A stretch of 64,000 nt of DNA, taken from the NCBI GenBank assembly GCA_017538105.1, contig JAFYJN010000094.1:43750-107749 (forward strand). The letters run 5' to 3'. The translations under genes and the position numbers were made by a program. The notes beneath the pieces are model-generated. The model saw nothing but the letters and a program-made list of their open reading frames with translations, was not told the DNA's origin and did no database searches. Below are positions 37,366-45,582 of the stretch, piece after piece. The stretch's first letter is position 1. Each line of letters begins with the position of its first letter. This DNA comes from Prevotella sp. Its GTDB lineage: Bacteria; Bacteroidota; Bacteroidia; Bacteroidales; Bacteroidaceae.

Positions 37366-38100
37366 TTACTCCACGGTTATCCTATTATCATTCAATTCTA
37401 TCTTGACACTTTCAAACTGGTTCAGCCTATTCAATACATGTTCAAGTGTTTCCTCATGCCTCCACTCAAAAAAGAAACGGAGTTGTCGTACCTCGTCGTT
37501 TAGAAACTCCACATCGACTTGATAATAAGCGGCTATCTCTGAAAGCATCCTATCCAACGAAATATTGTCGAAAGTAATAGATTCTGTTGTCGGGACTGTA
37601 TCCGTTTTCAGCGTGTCAACAATAACAGAAGAAACGTTATTATTTATTGTGGTCGTTGGTTCTGGTTCTACCTTTTCCTGTGCGTCTTTTGTCGGTTCTT
37701 GGCGACTAAAGGAGCGTACTATGTGAATTGCGGCAAAAGCCACACCGGCTATAAAAAGAAAACCGATGATGCTTGCTGCAATCCTGAAAGGAAGTCTTTC
37801 CTTCCAATTCGTGAGCAAACGAGGCTGGCAGGATTGCTTATCGTAATCCTCTTCTTTGTCGAGTGCGTCCAGTTCATCACCGTGCTCTGCCGCAAATGCT
37901 GCCCATTCCTCATCTTCTGAAATAGCCTCTTCATCCACATCTTGCTTGGCGAGTGCTTGCTTCACCAGGGCAAGATGACGTATCATGTCAGCCAACTCCG
38001 GGTCATCGGCAAGCAACTTTCTTAGTTGCTCGTCGGTATAGTTTTCTGGATGTTCCTGCATGGCAAGCAGGAGCCTAATTTTTTCTTGCTTTTCCATCAT
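37366..38100 (-). CDS. FecR-like anti-sigma factor
   Basis: 244 residues. Cytoplasmic N-terminal region (about 1-95), one membrane helix (about 106-128; IAASIIGFLFIAGVAFAAIH), a Thr/Pro-rich linker, then a short C-terminal domain (about 175-244) of the DUF4974 type that FecR proteins of Bacteroidetes carry (ISLDRMLSEIAAYYQVDVEF). The central FecR beta domain appears missing, so it is a compact variant. Overlaps the sigma factor gene by four bases and abuts the barrel gene. Confidence 0.82.
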   Translation of the reverse strand: MMEKQEKIRLLLAMQEHPENYTDEQLRKLLADDPELADMIRHLALVKQALAKQDVDEEAISEDEEWAAFAAEHGDELDALDKEEDYDKQSCQPRLLTNWKERLPFRIAASIIGFLFIAGVAFAAIHIVRSFSRQEPTKDAQEKVEPEPTTTINNNVSSVIVDTLKTDTVPTTESITFDNISLDRMLSEIAAYYQVDVEFLNDEVRQLRFFFEWRHEETLEHVLNRLNQFESVKIELNDNRITVE

Positions 38101-38597
38101 GGGGTATCGTTTTGCTGATTATGGAAATATTTTTTCATCTGTTGAAGAGATTGCGACAGGTGGTTGTACACCGTGACTTTGCTGATGCCCGTTGCCAGAG
38201 CCACTTCCTCGTATGTCATCTCCCGAAGGAAACGCAACCGGAAAATCTTTTGAGTAAGTGGAGGCAAACTGTTGATGAATAGCTGTATTTCCTCCTTGTG
38301 GTCTTCATTAATATTGTATGCCCTTTGGTCTTGTTTCTGCTCTTCCAAGAACAATTTCTCCACTCTTTCCCGCACGGATTTATGGTTGATAACATCCCGA
38401 CAACGGTTACGTACGCTGGTCATCAGGTATCCTTCTATCTTGTCATCATCAGGATATAACCTGCCCCTGAGCAGACGGGTAAAGACCTCACTCACCACGT
38501 CCTTGCTCTCGTCGGCGTCATAGAGTATCGTCTTTGCCAGACGGTACATCATGGTATAATACCGACGATATATCGATTCAAACTTTAATCGGTCCAT
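38097..38597 (-). CDS. ECF-type RNA polymerase sigma factor
   Basis: 166 residues, typical ECF length. Sigma-70 region 2 (about 5-70; YRRYYTMMYRLAKTILYDAD, ESKDVVSEVFTRLLRG) and region 4 (about 110-160; LPPLTQKIFRLRFLREMTYE, GISKVTVYNHLSQSLQQMKK). First gene of the sigma/anti-sigma/barrel operon, co-translated with the anti-sigma gene by a four-base overlap. Its own upstream region holds an AAAACTAA...TTAGTTTT inverted repeat. Confidence 0.92.
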   Translation of the reverse strand: MDRLKFESIYRRYYTMMYRLAKTILYDADESKDVVSEVFTRLLRGRLYPDDDKIEGYLMTSVRNRCRDVINHKSVRERVEKLFLEEQKQDQRAYNINEDHKEEIQLFINSLPPLTQKIFRLRFLREMTYEEVALATGISKVTVYNHLSQSLQQMKKYFHNQQNDTP

Positions 38598-38623
38598 ACA
38601 TTACTATGACGGTTCAGTGGGAT

Positions 38624-38652
38624 AAAAAACTAAGTAAACTGATTAGTTTTTT
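38624..38652 (-). promoter_or_regulatory. Inverted repeat upstream of the sigma gene
   Basis: AAAAAACTAA, nine bases, TTAGTTTTTT: perfect ten-base arms, 27 bases before the sigma start codon. The half-site AAAACTA is shared with the palindromes upstream of the two TlpA units. It could be an operator or a weak AT-rich terminator. Confidence 0.4.
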
Positions 38653-38763
38653 GGAAAAAAGTAAGCGGTAGATATATTTTTATGACAAACCATCCCTTTC
38701 TGTGTATTTCTGTGATTTCCGTGAGAGAATAAGGATGGGACCGTGATTTACAAACCACCCCTG

Positions 38764-38786
38764 CCCCCTCCTTTTAAAGGAGGGGG
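38764..38786. repeat. Palindromic intergenic element, copy 1
   Basis: CCCCCTCCTTT-T-AAAGGAGGGGG, perfect 11-base arms, preceded by CCACCCCTG. A related element lies inverted on the other side of the SGNH hydrolase gene at 39604-39640. Confidence 0.6.
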
Positions 38787-38790
38787 AAAA

Positions 38791-38850
38791 TATGTCTGAT
38801 TTGGAAAAGGAGGGGAGAAATATGTCTGATTTGGAAATGGAGGGGAGTGA
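38791..38850. repeat. 30-base tandem repeat, two copies
   Basis: Two adjacent 30-base units beginning TATGTCTGATTTGGAAA, identical except for three bases (one in the middle, two at the 3' end). They lie between the palindromic element and the stop of the SGNH gene. No coding sense seen. Confidence 0.7.
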
Positions 38851-38876
38851 AGATGCCTTTGGGAAAGGAGGAAGAA

Positions 38877-39545
38877 TTATCTTTTCATGGCTGCCTTTAC
38901 CTGGTCGGCTATACTGCGCATACCTTTAACGGAGGGATGGCCATTCTGCTTATCGATGTCGTGCAATTCGATACAAGGAACGTTGTAATGACGGCAAATC
39001 TGCCGGCATGATTCTGAGATGTCATCACGCAGTTCACTGTTCAGGATGAAATAGATATCAACATTCGGATAGCGGCGTATCATGTGGTTGAGCATATAGG
39101 CCATCGCCGGACGGAAAGTGTAAAAATCACTTTTTCGCCAATTGTCGTATTTATACTCGCCTACCGGTTCACCTGCCCAACTGTCGTTGGTGGCACCGAA
39201 AATAAAGATGATATCGGGTGTGCCGAGGTTGTCCATTCGAGTAAGAAACGAACGTTCGAAATAGTCATTGCCATCGTATCCTTGGTAGCCTATGGTAGAG
39301 CCACTGTATGAATTATTGATACAAAACTTATAGCCACTTTCCTTGATAACCTGCCACCACCATGTCTGTGTAACATCACTGACATCCACCTTGTTGCCAT
39401 TCTCTTCGTAATACCACATCTCGTTGGTCTTGGGGGTCACGTAACCCTCGAAAGTGGAATAGGAATCGCCCAAAATGGACACAGATTGAGCTTGTGTAAA
39501 CACAACATACAGCGACAATGCCAATATGCATAATATTTTTTTCAT
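38877..39545 (-). CDS. Secreted SGNH/GDSL-family hydrolase
   Basis: 222 residues with a signal peptide (about 1-19, ending VFTQAQ). The SGNH blocks are present: block I ILGDSYSTFEG (catalytic Ser at about 27), block II NNSYSGSTIG, block III FGATNDSWAG and block V NGHPSVKGM with the catalytic His. It is probably an esterase or acetylesterase acting on carbohydrate or lipid esters in the periplasm; the substrate cannot be inferred. It stands alone between two palindromic repeat elements, which suggests it could be a relatively mobile or recently inserted cassette. Confidence 0.85.
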   Translation of the reverse strand: MKKILCILALSLYVVFTQAQSVSILGDSYSTFEGYVTPKTNEMWYYEENGNKVDVSDVTQTWWWQVIKESGYKFCINNSYSGSTIGYQGYDGNDYFERSFLTRMDNLGTPDIIFIFGATNDSWAGEPVGEYKYDNWRKSDFYTFRPAMAYMLNHMIRRYPNVDIYFILNSELRDDISESCRQICRHYNVPCIELHDIDKQNGHPSVKGMRSIADQVKAAMKR

Positions 39546-39548
39546 ATG

Positions 39549-39580
39549 TTTTTAAGCTTGTGAGTTTTTAAGTTTATGAG
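39549..39580. repeat. 16-base tandem repeat, two copies
   Basis: TTTTTAAGCTTGTGAG followed directly by TTTTTAAGTTTATGAG, 14 of 16 bases identical, just upstream of the SGNH gene. Confidence 0.55.
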
Positions 39581-39603
39581 TCTGAATTCTCCCTCCCAGT
39601 ATC

Positions 39604-39640
39604 CATCCCCCTCCCTTTGGGAGGGCCGGGGTGGGGTCTC
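39604..39640. repeat. Palindromic intergenic element, copy 2 (inverted)
   Basis: CCCTCCC-TTT-GGGAGGG followed by CCGGGGTGGGGTCTC. The reverse complement resembles the copy at 38764-38786 (CCACCCC...CCTCC...GGAGGGGG). It sits eight bases from the dnaB stop and may also act as its terminator. Confidence 0.55.
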
Positions 39641-39648
39641 TTGCCCCT

Positions 39649-41181
39649 TTAATATGGTGCTACGCCGTCACCATCAGGCATAGGGCCAAGAGGATCGGGA
39701 TCTGGGTCTGGGTCACCATCATTCATTCGTGAACCTATGAACTCGCCACCCACATTAGGAGCCACATACGCCTCTTCAGGATTGGCAAAACGAGTAAATT
39801 CGCCCTTGAAGTTGAGCAGAACATCGCCAACGGCACCCTTTCTGTGTTTGGCAATGATGATTTGTGCCATACCACGCAGGTCGTTATTGTTACCATCAGT
39901 ATAGATATGATAGTATTCGGGACGGTGAACGAAGAGCACCATATCGGCATCCTGTTCAATAGCACCCGACTCGCGCAGGTCGCTCAACTGCGGACGTTTG
40001 CCTTCGATGCCTTCACGGTTTTCCACGGTACGGTTCAACTGTGACAATGCCAAGATGGGGATGTCAAGTTCCTTAGCCAGTCCCTTGAGAGAACGGCTGA
40101 TAGTGGACACCTCTTCCTGACGATTGCCGAATTTAGTACCTGTGGCATTCATTAGCTGCAAGTAGTCAATCATGATGAGTTTCACCCCTTTCTCACGAAC
40201 AAGTCGACGCGCTTTTGTACGTAACTCAAAGATGGACAATGCCGCGGTGTCGTCGATATACAATGGCTTACCATATAATTTGCGTATGTTCTTGTCTAAC
40301 CGCTGCCATTCTGCGTCGTTGAGTTGTCCATTCATTATTTTACTTCCTGTTATCTCGCATACGTTGGATATCAGACGGTTGGCAAGTTGTACCTTGTTCA
40401 TTTCCAAGGAAAAGAAAGCAATGGGAACATTATAGTCGACAACGATATTCTTGGCGATGGAAAGAGCAAACGATGTCTTACCCATGGCAGGGCGACCGGC
40501 AATGATGACCAAGTCGCTAGGTTGCCAGCCGGAGGTGATATCATCGAGCTTGGTAAAACCACTGGGAACACCTGTGAGTCCTCCTTTACTTCCCGCAGCA
40601 ATCATGATTTTTTCCTGCGCCTCAGTGATGATGGGATCAATCTGAGTATAGTCCTGTCTCATGTTTTTCTGTGACAGTTCAAAGAGCTTGCTTTCCGCTT
40701 CTTGCATCAAATCGTCGACATCCACTGACTCGTCGAAAGCTTTAGTCTCGATGACACTGGCAAAGGAGATTAATTGGCGGGCAAGAAATTTTTGCGCCAA
40801 AATGCGTGAATGGAACTCGATGTGGGCGGAAGAGACGACATGTTGCGATAGCTCAACAATATATACCGCTCCTCCCACGTCTTCCAGCGTGCCCTCTTTT
40901 TTCAGTTGTTCAACAACTGTGGTGATGTCAACCGCTTTTTCTTCCATGTTCAACGATTGGATGGCATGGTAGATGTACTCGTGGCGTTTTTCGTAAAATG
41001 TCTCAGGGCGAAGAATCTCGCTCACAACGGTAAAAGCATCATGGTCAATCATCAAGGCACCTAACACCAACCGTTCTATCTCTATGGCCTGCGGTTGTAG
41101 ATGGCCGTAGCCCGTGTCGATGGTTCCTTTTGGGATATTTCTTGAAGAATTTCTGTTTGTATTTCTATTGTCGTTTGGCAT
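39649..41181 (-). CDS. dnaB: Replicative DNA helicase
   Basis: Hexameric helicase of the replication fork. About 510 residues from the ATG at 41181 (MPNDNRNTNRN); an in-frame ATG at 41265 would add 28 unlike residues and overlap the -7 box. N-terminal DnaB domain (about 30-130), linker, then the RecA-like C-terminal domain with Walker A AGRPAMGKTSFALS (about 227), Walker B LIMIDYLQLMN and DLRESGAIEQDADMVLF. The last 25 residues are an unusual acidic, proline-rich tail (DPDPDPDPLGPMPDGDG). No intein. Divergent from ispE. Confidence 0.96.
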   Translation of the reverse strand: MPNDNRNTNRNSSRNIPKGTIDTGYGHLQPQAIEIERLVLGALMIDHDAFTVVSEILRPETFYEKRHEYIYHAIQSLNMEEKAVDITTVVEQLKKEGTLEDVGGAVYIVELSQHVVSSAHIEFHSRILAQKFLARQLISFASVIETKAFDESVDVDDLMQEAESKLFELSQKNMRQDYTQIDPIITEAQEKIMIAAGSKGGLTGVPSGFTKLDDITSGWQPSDLVIIAGRPAMGKTSFALSIAKNIVVDYNVPIAFFSLEMNKVQLANRLISNVCEITGSKIMNGQLNDAEWQRLDKNIRKLYGKPLYIDDTAALSIFELRTKARRLVREKGVKLIMIDYLQLMNATGTKFGNRQEEVSTISRSLKGLAKELDIPILALSQLNRTVENREGIEGKRPQLSDLRESGAIEQDADMVLFVHRPEYYHIYTDGNNNDLRGMAQIIIAKHRKGAVGDVLLNFKGEFTRFANPEEAYVAPNVGGEFIGSRMNDGDPDPDPDPLGPMPDGDGVAPY

Positions 41182-41213
41182 GGCTGTTGGTTTATTATAT
41201 GAAGAATTAGGTG

Positions 41214-41221
41214 CAAAAGTA
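41214..41221 (-). promoter_or_regulatory. -7 element of dnaB
   Basis: The minus strand reads TACTTTTG (TAnnTTTG), 33 bases before the chosen dnaB ATG. Confidence 0.45.
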
Positions 41222-41270
41222 AGAAAAAAAAACGATATTGTTTTCATCGAGCCAAGGATTCTCAATTTTT

Positions 41271-41301
41271 TTTGGCTATATATTTTTTTTCATTATCTTT
41301 G
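41271..41301 (+). promoter_or_regulatory. Promoter of ispE
   Basis: TTTG (41271-41274), 19 bases, TATCTTTG (41294-41301): full consensus. The ispE ATG is only 12 bases beyond, so the mRNA leader must be a few bases long. Confidence 0.7.
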
Positions 41302-41312
41302 CAAAAAAAAGT

Positions 41313-42149
41313 ATGATTGTCTTTCCTTGTGCCAAAATCAATCTTGGTCTCAATGTTGTATCAAAACGTTCCGACGGCTACCATGACTTGCAGACCGTGT
41401 TTCACCCCATCCCGCTCTATGATGCTTTGGAAGTGCTGACGATGGACGACGGATTCCCTTCGGCCTCACCCTGCGACCTTCTTGTGAGCGGCATGGAATT
41501 GGATGGAAACAATAGTGACAATTTGGTGGTTCGTGCCTACAATCTTTTGGCCAATGATTTCAAACTTCCTCGCGTTCATATACATTTATATAAAAATATA
41601 CCTTCTCAGGCTGGTTTGGGTGGAGGCTCCAGCGATGCAGCGTTTATGATAAAATTGCTTGATGAGAAATTCAAGCTTGACATGGGCCTTGCAGAGATGG
41701 AACGTTATGCCGCCCGTCTGGGTGCTGACTGTCCATTCTTCATCAGTGCTGAGCCATCATATGCCACTGGCATCGGTGATGAACTCTCACCTGTGGATGC
41801 ACATGGCAGTCTCACAGGCTACCACTTGTTGGTGGTCAAACCACCAGTTGCAGTGTCTACGCGTGAAGCCTATGCCGCCATCAAACCACGTATGCCCAAA
41901 AAGACATGCCGTGAGATTGTCCACCAACCTATTGCAACATGGCGCGACGAGTTGACCAACGATTTCGAAGAATCTGTGTTTGCTAAGCTGCCTGAATTGG
42001 CTGAAATCAAAGACAAGCTCTATGACTTAGGGGCTGTCTATGCCCAAATGAGTGGCAGTGGCAGTGCGCTGTTCGGTATCTATAACAGGAAACCGACATA
42101 CGACAAATCTCTCTTCGCAGGATGCCAAGTATATCAGATGTGCATGTGA
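41313..42149 (+). CDS. ispE: 4-diphosphocytidyl-2-C-methyl-D-erythritol kinase
   Basis: GHMP kinase of the MEP isoprenoid pathway: ATP-dependent phosphorylation of CDP-methylerythritol. 278 residues from the ATG at 41313, where homology begins (FPCAKINLGLNVVSKRSDGY); the frame upstream is low-complexity and overlaps the promoter. The GHMP ATP loop QAGLGGGSSDAAFM lies near 104-117, and the C-terminal MSGSGSALFG fits the family. The mRNA leader is very short. Confidence 0.95.
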   Translation: MIVFPCAKINLGLNVVSKRSDGYHDLQTVFHPIPLYDALEVLTMDDGFPSASPCDLLVSGMELDGNNSDNLVVRAYNLLANDFKLPRVHIHLYKNIPSQAGLGGGSSDAAFMIKLLDEKFKLDMGLAEMERYAARLGADCPFFISAEPSYATGIGDELSPVDAHGSLTGYHLLVVKPPVAVSTREAYAAIKPRMPKKTCREIVHQPIATWRDELTNDFEESVFAKLPELAEIKDKLYDLGAVYAQMSGSGSALFGIYNRKPTYDKSLFAGCQVYQMCM

Positions 42150-42230
42150 TACAAGGGTAGGACTTGGTACGCATCCGTTGATTTGGCACGGTATTTGCTT
42201 GTTAGAAGAGGTAATTATGAAAGTAAACGA

Positions 42231-44774
42231 ATGAACAATGTTAAATTTTCACGGGAAGTAACGGAGCTGTTTGCCTACAGCCGTGAAGAAGCATCCCGTT
42301 TATATAGTACAAGTGTGGCACCCGAGCATCTGTTGATTGCCATCCTGCGTGGCGACGAAAGCGACATAAATGGCTTTTTCCAACAGATGAACGTAGATAT
42401 AGCCACGCTCAAACAGGATTTGGAGCAGCGTGTAAGACGCCAAGAACAATCCGTCACCACCAATGCCCGTGAGCTGGTGATGAACGAAGATGCCAGCAAT
42501 GTGATGCGTCGTGCTATTCTCGAAGCCTCGCTTCACCATAGCATGGAAGTCGAGGTGAAACATATTCTGCTTGCCATCCTGCATGATCAGATGTCTAACG
42601 GAGCCAAGGAATTGTTGGAAAAGACAGCGGTGACTTACGACAATGCTGTCCGCTATTTCCAAGAAGCACATAGTCCGGCTAGTGAAAACAATTCTCCTAT
42701 GGACAGTTTGGGCATAGATGAACCAGAAGATGGGGAATTCTTGGAAGGCGACGGCAATACTCATGGTAGTAGTGTCGAAGTTCAGAACCCGTCTTCTTCG
42801 GGAAACACTCCTGTTCTTGACAATTTCTCTCATGACCTTACCAAAGCTGCTCGCGAGCATGCTCTCGACCCCGTGGTGGGGCGTGAAGAGGAGATGTTTC
42901 GTGTGACGGAGATTCTCTGTCGGAGGAAGAAAAACAATCCTGTGCTTATCGGTGAACCCGGCGTGGGAAAGAGTGCCATCGTAGAAGGTCTTGCCCAAAT
43001 GATTGTCGAGCGCAAGACGTCACCGTTACTCTTCAACAAAAGACTGGTGAGTTTGGACATGGCATCGGTGGTGGCTGGCACAAAATACAGAGGTCAGTTT
43101 GAGGAACGCATCAAAGCCATCCTCAACGAATTGGAACAACATTCCGAAATTATCGTCTTCATGGACGAGATACACACCATCATAGGAGCTGGTTCGGCAC
43201 CTGGTTCGATGGATGCTGCCAACATGCTCAAGCCTGCATTGTCAAGGGGCAGAATACAGTGCATCGGGGCGACCACACTCGATGAATACCGCAAGAGCAT
43301 CGAGAAAGATGGTGCTTTGGAACGTCGATTCCAAAAAGTGCTTGTTGAGCCGACCACCAGTGATGAAACACTACAGATATTGCAAAATATCAAGGGCCGA
43401 TATGAAGACCACCACCATGTGGCATATACCGATGAAGCCCTCCGTGCTTGTGTCAAGTTGACAGAGCGCTATATCACCGATCGCGCCTTCCCAGACAAGG
43501 CTATCGATGCACTGGACGAGGTGGGTGCCAAAGTACACCTAAAGCATGTACATATGCCGCCTGAGATTGGAGAGATGGAGAAGGAAATCGTTGAGGTGAA
43601 GAAGAAGAAAAACGAGGCGGTGAAGAATCAAAACTTCGAGTTGGCTGCTAGCTATCGTGACCGTCAAAGTAAGCTGGAAAGTCAGCTGAAGAAACTAAAT
43701 GAAGAATGGACACATGGAAGCAAAGGTGACCGAGAAACCGTGTCGGAGTCGGACGTTGCCGATGTCGTGTCAGTCATGAGTGGCGTTCCTTTACAGCGTC
43801 TTGAGGAATCGGAGGGTTCACGTCTGCGCAATATGGCTACTGTGCTCAAGCAGAAGGTGATAGCCCAAGATGCAGCTATTGACAAGATGGTGAAAGCCAT
43901 CCAGCGTAACCGCATTGGATTGAAAGATCCCAATCACCCTATCGGCGTTTTCATGTTCCTGGGTCCTACGGGCGTTGGTAAGACTTATCTGGCCAAGCAA
44001 CTGGCTGAATATATGTTTGGCAGTGCGGATGACCTGATACGTGTCGATATGAGCGAATATACCGAAGCATTCAACGTTTCGCGATTGGTGGGTTCGCCTC
44101 CTGGATATGTGGGCTACGATGAAGGTGGCCAACTGACGGAAAAAGTGCGTCGACACCCCTACTCTATCGTCCTGCTCGACGAGATAGAGAAAGCTCATGG
44201 CAATGTGTTCAACCTCTTGCTGCAAGTGCTGGATGAAGGACGCCTCACCGATGGAAACGGCAGACTCGTTGATTTCCGCAACACCATAGTCATCATGACA
44301 TCGAATGCCGGTACACGCCAATTGAAGGAGTTTGGCCGTGGTGTAGGTTTCAATGCGGGTAGTTTTGGCATTGACATGAACGACAGTGATCGTGACCGCG
44401 CCCGTTCCATCATTCAGAAAAGTCTGAGCCGACAGTTTGCCCCTGAATTCCTCAACCGTCTTGACGAAATCATCATGTTCGACCAATTGGATATGGAAGC
44501 CATCAAACGTATAGTCGACATAGAATTGGCAAGCTTGAGCAAACGCATGGAAGAACTTGGCGTTACATTGCATCTGACAGATGCCGCCAAGGAATTCTTG
44601 GCAAAAAAAGGCTATGACGTTCAATTTGGTGCCCGTCCTTTGAAACGAGCCTTGCAAAATCATGTGGAAGACAAAGTGTGTGAGTTGCTCCTTGAAGACA
44701 ACCCATTGCAAGGGCAAGTGAAGGTGGATGTGTCGGAAGACGGCAGCCAGCTAACATTCACGCCCTATGAATAA
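42231..44774 (+). CDS. clpC: ATP-dependent Clp protease ATPase subunit ClpC
   Basis: AAA+ unfoldase that feeds ClpP. About 847 residues from the ATG at 42231 ([14 protein letters not shown]); the frame upstream is not conserved. Clp N-domain repeats (about 5-145), a low-complexity acidic linker, AAA+ D1 with Walker A GEPGVGKS (about 247), a UVR-type coiled-coil insert (about 455-490; [20 protein letters not shown]), and D2 with GPTGVGKT (about 577). The UVR motif marks ClpC rather than ClpA or ClpB. A hairpin terminator follows directly. Confidence 0.93.
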   Translation: MNNVKFSREVTELFAYSREEASRLYSTSVAPEHLLIAILRGDESDINGFFQQMNVDIATLKQDLEQRVRRQEQSVTTNARELVMNEDASNVMRRAILEASLHHSMEVEVKHILLAILHDQMSNGAKELLEKTAVTYDNAVRYFQEAHSPASENNSPMDSLGIDEPEDGEFLEGDGNTHGSSVEVQNPSSSGNTPVLDNFSHDLTKAAREHALDPVVGREEEMFRVTEILCRRKKNNPVLIGEPGVGKSAIVEGLAQMIVERKTSPLLFNKRLVSLDMASVVAGTKYRGQFEERIKAILNELEQHSEIIVFMDEIHTIIGAGSAPGSMDAANMLKPALSRGRIQCIGATTLDEYRKSIEKDGALERRFQKVLVEPTTSDETLQILQNIKGRYEDHHHVAYTDEALRACVKLTERYITDRAFPDKAIDALDEVGAKVHLKHVHMPPEIGEMEKEIVEVKKKKNEAVKNQNFELAASYRDRQSKLESQLKKLNEEWTHGSKGDRETVSESDVADVVSVMSGVPLQRLEESEGSRLRNMATVLKQKVIAQDAAIDKMVKAIQRNRIGLKDPNHPIGVFMFLGPTGVGKTYLAKQLAEYMFGSADDLIRVDMSEYTEAFNVSRLVGSPPGYVGYDEGGQLTEKVRRHPYSIVLLDEIEKAHGNVFNLLLQVLDEGRLTDGNGRLVDFRNTIVIMTSNAGTRQLKEFGRGVGFNAGSFGIDMNDSDRDRARSIIQKSLSRQFAPEFLNRLDEIIMFDQLDMEAIKRIVDIELASLSKRMEELGVTLHLTDAAKEFLAKKGYDVQFGARPLKRALQNHVEDKVCELLLEDNPLQGQVKVDVSEDGSQLTFTPYE

Positions 44775-44779
44775 TCACG

Positions 44780-44800
44780 AAGACGCCCTTGTGGCGTCTT
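44780..44800 (+). terminator. Terminator after clpC
   Basis: AAGACGCC-CTTGT-GGCGTCTT, an eight-base-pair stem followed by TTGTTTT. Confidence 0.8.
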
Positions 44801-44825
44801 TTGTTTTCAATAACGTATCATCATT

Positions 44826-45491
44826 ATGACTGGAGAATTTATATTACGTTTATTCATCGCCGCCCTTTTGGGAGGGTTGATTGGTCTGGAACGAGAGTAT
44901 AGGGCCAAAGAGGCTGGTTTCCGCACCCATTTTCTTGTTGCAATGGGCAGCGCCTTATTTATGCTGCTCTCGCAATATGGCTTTGAGGGAATATTGTCTT
45001 CTGGACAGAGTGTGCGTTTGGATCCATCACGCATAGCCGCTCAAGTAGTTTCCGGTATTGGTTTCATCGGTGCTGGAACCATTATTTTTCACAAACATAT
45101 TGTCAGGGGGTTGACTACCGCTGCGGGTCTGTGGGTTACATCAGCTATTGGTATGGCCACGGGAGCCGGTCTTTTTGCACTTTCCATCATGGGTACAATC
45201 TTGGTCCTTCTCTGTCTGGAAGCCATGCATGTCATTATGGGCAGGGTTGGCAACAGAAATGTATTCCTAAAAGTATCCGCAACTAGTCCAAAGGATGTAC
45301 AGGATTTGTTGAATCGTTTCAAAGAATGGGACGTGGTAATTGACTCCTTTAAACAAGAGGAAAGCACAGAAGAAAGCGAGCGACGTTATATCGTTTCAGT
45401 AGATCTGAACATGAAGCGTCGACAATATGAGAACCACCTTTACGACATGCTCCAAACCGACGATTCCATTCAAGTGTTGGAGTTGGTGTGA
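44826..45491 (+). CDS. MgtC/SapB-family membrane protein
   Basis: 221 residues. The MgtC domain (about 1-130) has four to five hydrophobic helices with the signature ALLGGLIGLEREYRAKEAGF and SGIGFIGAGTIIFH; a soluble C-terminal domain (about 140-221) with an ACT-like alternating pattern follows. Family members are linked to Mg2+ limitation and to control of the F-type ATPase, but most non-enteric homologues are uncharacterised. Separated from clpC by a terminator. Confidence 0.87.
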   Translation: MTGEFILRLFIAALLGGLIGLEREYRAKEAGFRTHFLVAMGSALFMLLSQYGFEGILSSGQSVRLDPSRIAAQVVSGIGFIGAGTIIFHKHIVRGLTTAAGLWVTSAIGMATGAGLFALSIMGTILVLLCLEAMHVIMGRVGNRNVFLKVSATSPKDVQDLLNRFKEWDVVIDSFKQEESTEESERRYIVSVDLNMKRRQYENHLYDMLQTDDSIQVLELV

Positions 45492-45496
45492 TATAT

Positions 45497-45530
45497 GTGG
45501 TAAGAAGAAGTGAGTGGTGAGAGGTGAAGA
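45497..45530 (+). repeat. Purine-rich GTGAGAGG-type tract after the MgtC-family gene
   Basis: GTGGTAAGAAGAAGTGAGTG and then GTGAGAGGTGAAGA lie between the stop codon and the terminator hairpin, sense strand purine-rich. Confidence 0.45.
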
Positions 45531-45534
45531 AATA

Positions 45535-45566
45535 AAAAACGGGGCGGAAATTTCCGCCCCGTTTTT
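45535..45566. terminator. Bidirectional terminator between the MgtC-family gene and mutB
   Basis: Perfect 16-base-pair inverted repeat AAAAACGGGGCGGAAA / TTTCCGCCCCGTTTTT; A and T runs serve both converging transcripts. Confidence 0.9.
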
Positions 45567-45582
45567 ATTGGGAATCACCTGA

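Noticed and set aside
38598-39648. Insertion sequence around the SGNH hydrolase gene
   Set aside because: No transposase and no target-site duplication was found; only palindromic and tandem repeats are present, so it is reported as a repeat-flanked gene rather than a mobile element.
41238-41312. N-terminal extension of ispE beginning at 41238
   Set aside because: It is Phe/Ile-rich, covers the promoter boxes, and the family homology begins at the ATG at 41313.
42183-42230. Upstream start of clpC at 42183
   Set aside because: The extra 16 residues are not part of the Clp N-domain; [10 protein letters not shown] at 42231 is the conserved start.
43818-44717. A 299-codon minus-strand frame inside clpC
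   Set aside because: It lies wholly opposite the AAA+ D2 domain of clpC and has no domain of its own.
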